A DNA stretch of 64,000 nucleotides from Bagarius yarrelli. Taxonomy: Eukaryota > Chordata > Actinopteri > Siluriformes > Sisoridae. Below the pieces are notes generated by a model. The model searched no databases and was not told the origin of the DNA. It was given only the letters and a program-made list of their open reading frames with translations. A program made the translations under genes and the position numbers. Location of the stretch: positions 10,419,510 to 10,483,509 of the forward strand of contig VCAZ01000003.1 of the NCBI GenBank assembly GCA_005784505.1. The letters run 5' to 3'. Of the stretch, positions 56,836 through 64,000 are shown piece by piece; within the stretch, counting starts at the first letter, position 1; each line of letters starts with the position of its first letter.

Positions 56836-58260
56836 AGAGGATGTGGCGGAGGACTACATTTGAAATTCACTATATCATCTATAAAGACCGCCTTCATGCT
56901 TTTAATGTGGAACCAGGCAAAGCTAGACAGACCTTCTTCTTAAACCTTAACCTTAAACAGTAACTTAAACAACACTCACACTCTTTATTCTACTATTGGG
57001 AGACTAAAAATCTGATTCAGATTCCCATTGAAATGCTCCCCAACAGCAAATGGAATGAATTATGCAGAGCTTAGACATTGTCTTTGAAGAAATTTACAGC
57101 AAGAATTTGAAAGAAATGGTACAACCGTCAATTAAATCATCAACCTGCGACCCACTTCTCACATCTTTCTTCAAAAGTGTCTTTAAAAAAAAGTGTCATT
57201 TCTTTCTAGGACTTTTCCAGACTCCATAAAAATCGCAACTGGTAAACCCCTCCTAAAAAGAGTAATTTGGATAACACCATATTGAGTAACTATAGGTCAA
57301 TGTCAAATCCTCCTTTTATAAGCAAGTTAATTAAAATTTGTTTTAAATCATCTAAGCAACTATTTAAACTTAAAGGGACACCTGGACATTCTGATTCTGG
57401 AAAATATTAGTGCTAGTACCTCCAGGTCTTACTGCTGCATTTCTAGGATGGTCCTCAACTGGTTTAGGTCATACTTAGAAGAGAGAGGTTTTTATGTAAG
57501 TTTAGGAGACCATAAGTCTAGTGGACATCCGTGACATGTGGAGTCCCACAAGGCTTAATTTTTGCACCACTCTTGTTTAAATTGTATATGCTTTAACTGA
57601 GTCAGATAATGAGAAAGAACCAAACTGCCTATCACAGCTATGCATACTATACCCAGGTTTAACCTTCCTCATTGCCAAATAACTACAGCCCTATTGACTT
57701 CCTCTGCAAATGCATGATAGAGTGATTTTCTCTAGTTATTGCTTTTGGAAACAAACATGAAGTTCTCAAAGTGAATGCATACCTTGATTCTAGAGGTCAA
57801 AAAAATGAAATCAAGTCAGGAATCTAGGTGTGATTCTGGAGTCAGACCTTAGTTTCAGTAGTCATGTCAAGGCGATAACTAAATCAGCCAACTATCACCT
57901 TAAAAACGCTAGAATTCAGGGTTTTGTTTCTTTCAGGATCTGGAGATGCTTTTATCACCAGTAGACTGGAATATTGTAATGCACTCCTGACCGGTCTTCC
58001 CAAAAAGACTATTAGGATGCTGCAGCTCATACAAAACGCTGCTGCCAGGATTCTGACTAACACCAAAAAATAGAAACATATCTTACACCAATTCCTTACA
58101 CTGACTACCAGTTACATTTAGGATTGAATCTGCTTTTAGCTATTATGCAGCCCGCGGTTGAAACCAGCTTCCAGAAGAGATCAGATGTCTCTGAATTGTT
58201 CTCTTATGTAAAGCAATTTAAATTACCACTGTGTATAAAATGTTATGTAAATAAACTTGC
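56835..58260 (+). mobile_element. L2-clade LINE remnant (reverse transcriptase)
   Basis: Broken plus-strand frames carry, in order, LLKKSNLDNTILSNYRSMSN (about 57250-57310), a decayed GVPQG-type motif near 57540, YHSYAYYTQV (about 57630-57655, where the family has YADDTQ) and FITSRLEYCNALLTGLPKKT with LQLIQNAAARILT (about 57950-58060). These are the landmarks of L2/CR1-like reverse transcriptases. Both the catalytic YADD and the frame are lost. Confidence 0.8.
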
Positions 58261-58419
58261 CTTGCATTGCTACCACCACTCGTGGTGTGAACCCTCCTTC
58301 CCACAGTGCGTTGTGATCCGTGGGAGATCCGTCCCTCAGGGTCAGGGCCTCCTCGCCTTGGACCTCTTGTTCTGGAAAAAAGGTCCTCAGATCCAGAGAA
58401 AAGTGTAAAAATGTTGTCT

Positions 58420-58535
58420 ATGTTCTTTTGAGAATAAAATAATGGCTCATGTGATTTGTAAATCTTTTAGTTTTTATTTTGTTCAAATGTAAAAACATCC
58501 AAACTTTTTCGGAATTTGGTTTGTACACAATTAAA
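58420..58535. mobile_element. End fragment of old DNA transposon
   Basis: It shares the terminal block 'tttttattttgttcaaat' and 'actttttcggaatttgg' with the remnant at 37930-38625. Confidence 0.45.
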
Positions 58536-60729
58536 TTAATTATAAAATTCAGTTGGCTTTCCAACTTTTATGATTGTGAACTGATAGACGCTGCATTGTT
58601 ACAGACTTTAATTGCATATTAAGATTTATTTATTTTTTTTTATAAATGAGTAAAGCTCATTTTCTAAGTTTTTGTAAGGCCTTAGGGCATTTTAACAAGA
58701 CCGAAATCAGATGTGTTAACAAGCAAAAAACCCACCCACGTGAATATCCTATTAAAAATACACACACTGGTATCAGCCTTTTTATTAGATGCTGCATCTT
58801 TTTGATGTGTTTAACACTGAGCCATACAAATACAAAACCTACACAAAATGCATTTTTTTTGCAGAAAGTTACAATAACAAACTAGCCAAAAAAGTTATTT
58901 CTGTTTAGCACAATAGTGTTAGTACTTTAAACCTGTAAACCTGTCAAATCGTGAAAAAATGCAATTAAAATTTTTGGTTTGCATAAAAAAAATCTCAGCG
59001 TTTGGTGAACAGTCTGTAGCACACTTGTTATCTATACCTACTACTATGTAGATTTTTTTATACAAAAAAAGTATGGATTTAAAATTATTTTGTGATAATA
59101 GATTGCTTAGGTTATTAAAACTGCTCCAGTATTGATTAGTACTGCCTTTCAGTCATCTAGTGAAAGTTTTTTTTTTTTTAAATTGCACATTAAGACAATG
59201 AGTAAACATTACAGAAGTAAGCAGTGGCTTGTCCTGCCCATATGCATGTCCTCTCTGTACAGTGATGTGTGGGAAGGTTCGTGGCATCAGAGTATATCAA
59301 GTACAAGTATATCAAATTATTTTAGTGGCTAAGTTTGCATTGATTATTTATATCTTCATGATATAATAATATGCTGATATGCTCAGCCCCCTTTTTTTGA
59401 GTGCAGTTTTATATCAGATACGCAAGATTGCACACATGCATAAAATGCATGCATGGCATACAATAAAAGTGTCTACAAACAATATATTAGTGCCAATTAG
59501 TGCCAATTACACATGGTCAGTTCAGTTTAACCTAAACGAGTTAAACTAATTAGCACTAGTCCGAATCAATAACAGCTGCAGTAGTGCTTAGTTTAGTAGC
59601 ATAATACAATACCTGTGTACCTCTTTTTAAATAAATCTATAAAATAATCACGTTTTCCCAGATTTTTCTTCTTGCTATCTGTCACTTCGTTCATCACTGT
59701 CTTCGAAGCTTCTGTGCAATAGATACGTGAAATGTTTTTTTATGCTCGCACTTGTAAGAAGAGGCTTAAAAATTAAACCAAATAGAATTATTGCTTATTA
59801 CTCTAAAAATGTTTGTACACTGAACCTCCTGATTTCTCTGTTTGTTTACTTGTTGGTTTTAAATGACTACGGTTCACTTATTTTGTCATGTGTGCTTATA
59901 AACAGTCATTTCAAATCCTTTTCAAATATTAAATGCTTTGGATTTGATTTGTGTGTATATGTGATTGTGTGTGAGCAGTAATACTTACTGTATATTTAAA
60001 AACCCACTCACGCTGTTGTAGAATACTTTAGAAAAGAAACTGCTGTTTTGTATCCTTGCATCGCTGTAGGAAGCAGGAGTTTGGATCGTATATGCGCACT
60101 AAATTACTGTTAAATTAATAATTCTCATCATCACCAAGTGCATACACAATTCCCAACTTTGCATAATCCTGGGTGATTCTGCAGCCATACAGTCTCAACA
60201 CATCTGCATAAGCAACACTGATTTCTTTTGAAGCTTTCTTTATTGAGGTCACTTAATAAGCAGCATGTTTGAGCACAGTACAGGTTTTTAAATCTTAAAA
60301 TTAGGATATAATAAAGAGTGCATTCTTAAAACAAGTAAAAAAAACACATAATACATTAAGTACATTTCCTTAAATTTGTGTATGCCAATCTCCCTTTTTT
60401 ACAGTCTGTTTTGCTAATAGCTTTTTGATTTTACACACTGGTAAAGTAATAATGAAATAAATACATAATTCTGTCATGCACATTTTTTTTTAATGGAAAA
60501 CAACAATTATTGTGTGGATAAAAAGAGACAAAAAAAAGTGTTTCCTTATTTCTTAACGTCTATTAAATGGGTCATCGGATGCGATATGCACTTTTACAAG
60601 TTGTTTGAACTGAAATGTGTGTTAGAAGTGTGTGTACACAGCCACCCTATAATGATACAGATCCACTCAGTCGGTTTTTTTAAAATCTCATTAAATTATT
60701 TTTCTTTTTTCTAAAATCAAGCTCTTCTC

Positions 60730-61075
60730 AAATGTCTGTTTTTGTGATGTCACAAGTATTAATTGACACTGGCGTTTTAGCATAGACCCGCCCCGAGTGA
60801 GATGGAAACTGTCCATCACTGTTTTGAGGCTAAAGCAGAATGTTGCCCCTGATCTACCTAAATGTGTTTATGTTTGCGTAAATCATTTCTCACCAGACTG
60901 CTTTATAAACAAGAATCAGTATAAAGCAGGTTTTGCAAAGAAGTTCCTTCTAAAAAATAATATTCGTGTTTCTGCCTCACCTCCAGAAGGAGTGAGTGTG
61001 TTTTTTTTCTTTTGCAAATCACCTTTTCTAATAATGGGCTACAGTTTACTGAAGAATGCGGCTAAAGTGTAGATT
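60730..61075 (+). pseudogene. THAP-domain fragment, probably transposon-derived
   Basis: A plus-strand frame reads CVNHFSPDCFINKNQYKAG and then FAKKFLLKNN, which matches the second half of a THAP zinc-binding domain (family pattern 'C..HF...CF......' with a following basic-hydrophobic stretch). The first half with the paired cysteines is not intact, and the frame ends soon after. Such fragments are common in fish from P-element or Kolobok-like transposons. Confidence 0.45.
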
Positions 61076-61189
61076 CTCGGAGAACAGTGTTGTGTCATTT
61101 TTTTGATGTACAACCTTAATGAAATTTGTAATCGCACATTTATAATGAACAATGCATTAAAGGTGAATGTTGACAGTAAAGATAACTGG

Positions 61190-61668
61190 TGTAACGGTAG
61201 TCCACTGAGGCAAGACAGAGTTGGAACCTTTGTGCAGTTTATTTACAGAAGTGAACTATATACAAAACACCAAACTTGACTATATACAAAACTAAACAAA
61301 CAAAGAACATGTACCAAACCTAAACAGAGACATGAACAGGAAGCATGAACAATAACTCTCCTCAGTAGCATAAAAACAGTAGACAAAAATCCACCAAGAC
61401 CGGGTAGACAGAGGGTCTATAAATACACAAAGAACTCATCAACTAACAAGACACACCTGAGACAATGAACAACACATGACTGAACAACCAATGAGAACAA
61501 GACACGGAGACCAGGGGAATCACAAGACAGGAAGACAAGCGGACAAAACAGGAAGTAAACAAAACCAAATCATGACAGATGCTAGCTTTGCTAGCTAGCT
61601 AGCATAGCAGCAGTAGCTAGCTAGCAAGCTAAGCAAACATAAACAAAACATAAAACAAGAACCTTACA
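61190..61668 (-). mobile_element. LTR-like element, 479 bp, family 1
   Basis: On the minus strand it begins TGTAAGG, has 'cctgtcttgtgattcc', a TATTTATAG box and 'gtaaataaactgcac', and ends CCGTTACA. The same landmarks occur in the same order at 47354-48009. A GCTA-type low-complexity run lies inside. No clear target duplication was found. Confidence 0.6.
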
Positions 61669-62543
61669 CCTATCAAGTCGCTCTGGATAAGGACGTGACA
61701 AATGCTGTACATGGTAACAATACATTAAGCTTAAATTAGCAAATGGTTTATAACAGTGTCTGGTAATGATTAATAAATTAAAAAAATTAAAAATAACTTA
61801 TTTTAAATCATTTTGGAGCAGTTATAAGTGCATAAGGAATAACTTTCAATGCCCTGTGTTAAAACACTGTGTGTTAAAAGCTGTTTTTGACAAGCTAAAA
61901 TTAATGTTGTTTTTTTACACTAACAATAACAATTTTTAATCAAACTATATTATAAACATTACATCAAGACCCTAAGGAATCATATCAACTTGTGAAAAAA
62001 TGTGCATCTGAAATCATTAGTCTGATTGAAGGTTATTATTTATGCAGTTTTACACATAAATCTACTGTCTAAAATGTTTAGCATTTTCTTATTGACTAAA
62101 AAAACTTTTAACAAAATCTGAACTGTCACATTCAAAATTAGTTGTTTAACAGAAGAGGATTGCAAATGAAATCATTGCAAATGATTTTTATGTCCAAAAA
62201 CATCTACACGAAATGCATAGGACAAAATCATATGCTGTCCCCAGCAGAAAACTGTGAGAACAAAGACTGTACATAGTTTTGGCATAAATAATCACAGAGA
62301 AAAAAATCTACAGTATTCAACATTGGAAGTGGATCAAAAAAATTGTCCTAGAACAAGAACAGTTTTTTTTTTTGATCCACCTCAAATATTGAATCGTAGA
62401 GGTTTTTTTTTTCACATTAACAAAAAGAGAACAAACAGACAAACAAATTGCACAAAATGACAAGTTTTTCTTTACAAAGTATCAAATAAGAATTTCACCA
62501 CCTATTTGAGAGAGAAAAGAAAACTTGTTTGTCTGTGTCCTAT

Positions 62544-63388
62544 TCACTCATTGTTGTCAGCTGGTGAGGGTTTGCTGCGTATGCCATCTGTAGCAGCTCT
62601 GGATGTTTCTGATACAAACCACAGTGGCATCCACACAGATGTTACGATGCGCTTGTACTCCTTACGGAAATTACGGTTAAGCATTCCATAGACAATGGCA
62701 TTGAGGCAGCTATTAAAATAAGCCATGAAGTAGCTGACCACAAAGAGCCACTCAGGGATACGGGGGGCCATTACTTCTGGGTCAACAGCCACCACTAGAC
62801 CAATGACGTTTAATGGTGCCCAGCAAATGGCAAACAGCACAAACACTACAAACATAGTGACAAAGTTTTGTAGGTCGCTGCGTCGCACACTGCTTTGCTC
62901 CTTGTTCTTCACTTTGCGTCGGACCTGGATGACCAGCACCCAGATGCGGAGGTAGCAAAAAGTCACCACAACAATGGGTACCAGGAAGTGCAGCACCACA
63001 ACAGCCACTGTGTAAGAGCTGCTGACTGTCTGTGTAAATGTGCATGAGTAGACCCTAGGGTCATAGCTTAATGAGCCTACAAAGAAGTTAGGGAGGATAG
63101 CCAGCACAGTCAGCATCCAGATCAGTGCCACCAGTAGCAATGTGTTACGAAAGCTGTACAAACGCCCATAGGCAAAGCTGTGGCAAATGTAGCAATAGCG
63201 GTTGATAGCAATGCCTGTGATGTTGAAAACTGAGCCAATTACACTCAGACCCATTAGGAAACCACTCACTTGGCATTGTGTGTCCCCCAGTGACCATCCA
63301 TCATGAAAAAGTGCGTACAGAACCAGTGGATATGGGTAGAAAGCCACTACCAAGTCAGCAAAAGCCAGGCTAACCACAAAAATGTTAC
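62544..63388 (-). CDS. mtnr1b: Melatonin receptor, exon 2 only (partial gene)
   Basis: The exon starts after a clear acceptor at 63388, in phase 1, and runs 280 codons to the stop. The junction (GNIFVVSLAFADLVVAF) is exactly where melatonin receptors carry their single large intron, just before helix 2. Helices 2-7 are complete. Family hallmarks: FNITGIAINRYCYICHS with NRY instead of DRY, NFFVGSLSYDPRVYSCTFTQ with the loop cysteine, FAICWAPLN and NAIVYGMLN in place of NPxxY. These receptors signal through Gi in brain and retina. NFFVGSL, MAPRIPE and NAIVYG point to type 1B. The C terminus (RSKPSPADNN) also recalls Mel1c, so the subtype is likely but not certain. Exon 1 (about 70 residues) lies beyond the window. 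Confidence 0.9.
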
Positions 63389-64000
63389 CTGAAATAAGAA
63401 AAAAGAGACACTACAATCAGAGATTATATTGTGCATCACCCAGACCAATATTCTGTCTCTAACTGTTAGAATAAACCTTAAATTTAAGACTGATCATTTC
63501 TTTATCAGTGGGCAAACATACAAAATCAGCAGGGGATCAAATAATTCTTTTCATTTATTAAATATTTTTTATATATTTTTAGTTCTATTATAACAAATAT
63601 TAATGTGTGAAAACCCAACTGCCCATGTTTTAAAACTGAAAAACTGAATCGGAAATCAGAGAGCATTAATACTCCAGCAAGATCAGCAAGTAATATTTTA
63701 CACAGTTTTGTCTGGGCTGCATTTTTAACCAACCGAAAACATCCAATTTTCTGCTGCCTGTCATAGATTTCTTCTTTGAAGGCAGGAAAAGCATCATGTT
63801 GCCCCCATTCCTTAGTCTCTTTTGCTTTGATGCTTACACAAAAAATAAAAAATGCATGTTGTAAGCAAAGTGACAAGTTTGACTCCATCACACCATAACA
63901 ACAAACCTTCAGTGTAGAGCCTAAAAAAATATCTCTATTTCATTATGTGTTGATCAGCACTTAACATATGCATGAAATTTGTTTCTTCGCATATCCACTC
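63389..64000 (-). other. Part of the large melatonin receptor intron
   Basis: AT-rich. No exon 1 (which should carry an N-glycosylated outer segment and helix 1) is found here. The open frame at 63526-63891 has no receptor features. Confidence 0.6.

Larger units (their letters stand above)
58540..62543. other. Spacer downstream of the melatonin receptor
   Basis: Apart from a THAP-like fragment (60730-61075), an LTR-like element (61190-61668) and a SINE tail (61671-61712), it is AT-rich sequence without recognisable genes. Part of the right end is probably the receptor's 3' UTR. Confidence 0.45.

Noticed and set aside
63526..63891. Minus-strand 121-codon frame as melatonin receptor exon 1
   Set aside because: It lacks helix 1, an N-glycosylated outer segment and a donor in the right phase.

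Overview
The window is nuclear DNA of a ray-finned (teleost) fish. It is AT-rich, and its genes are split into many short GT-AG exons. It is full of fish-type repeats: Tc1-like transposons, tRNA-headed SINEs, LINE tails, solo LTRs, CA and TA microsatellites. Several repeats look like those I associate with catfish and other otophysans, but the species cannot be fixed from this sequence alone. There is no CRISPR array, operon, rRNA gene or free-standing tRNA gene.

All six recognisable genes lie on the minus strand. From low to high coordinates they are: nhlrc3 (7 coding exons, 2111-9343), ilk (12 coding exons, 10915-23012, with a probable non-coding 5' exon near 26721-26830), timm10b (3 exons, 30235-31315), a trat1-like T-cell adaptor (6 coding exons, 33647-37469), a cd96-like immunoglobulin receptor (9 coding exons, 41078-49374), and the second exon of a melatonin receptor, best matched to mtnr1b (62544-63388, first exon outside the window). 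Exon phases were followed by hand. The five complete models stay open from ATG to stop, giving 350, 452, 213, 234 and 505 residues. ILK comes out at exactly the mammalian length.

Region by region: 1-2110 is AT-rich sequence beyond the 3' end of nhlrc3. 2111-9343 is nhlrc3, with LINE-tail and SINE insertions in its introns and a perfect E-box palindrome just upstream. 10915-26830 is ilk, whose introns carry a 1.0-kb Tc1-like element, a foldback MITE, a hAT-like remnant and a 0.4-kb purine tract. 26.8-30.1 kb is a gene-free spacer with a strong G-quadruplex motif. 30.2-31.3 kb is timm10b. 31.6-32.3 kb is a DNA transposon with a SINE inside. 33.6-49.4 kb is the lymphocyte pair trat1-cd96. 49.4-62.5 kb is a repeat graveyard (solo LTR, L2-like LINE, THAP fragment, LTR-like element). 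The melatonin receptor exon closes the window.

The genes serve different cell systems: a secretory/lysosomal NHL protein, a focal-adhesion pseudokinase, a mitochondrial import chaperone, two lymphocyte membrane proteins and a GPCR. The most interesting part is the tight head-to-tail pair of trat1-like and cd96-like genes. Both are divergent fish forms identified here from short conserved motifs and exon structure. They lie about 3.6 kb apart, next to the ilk-timm10b block. No wholly new biological system was found.
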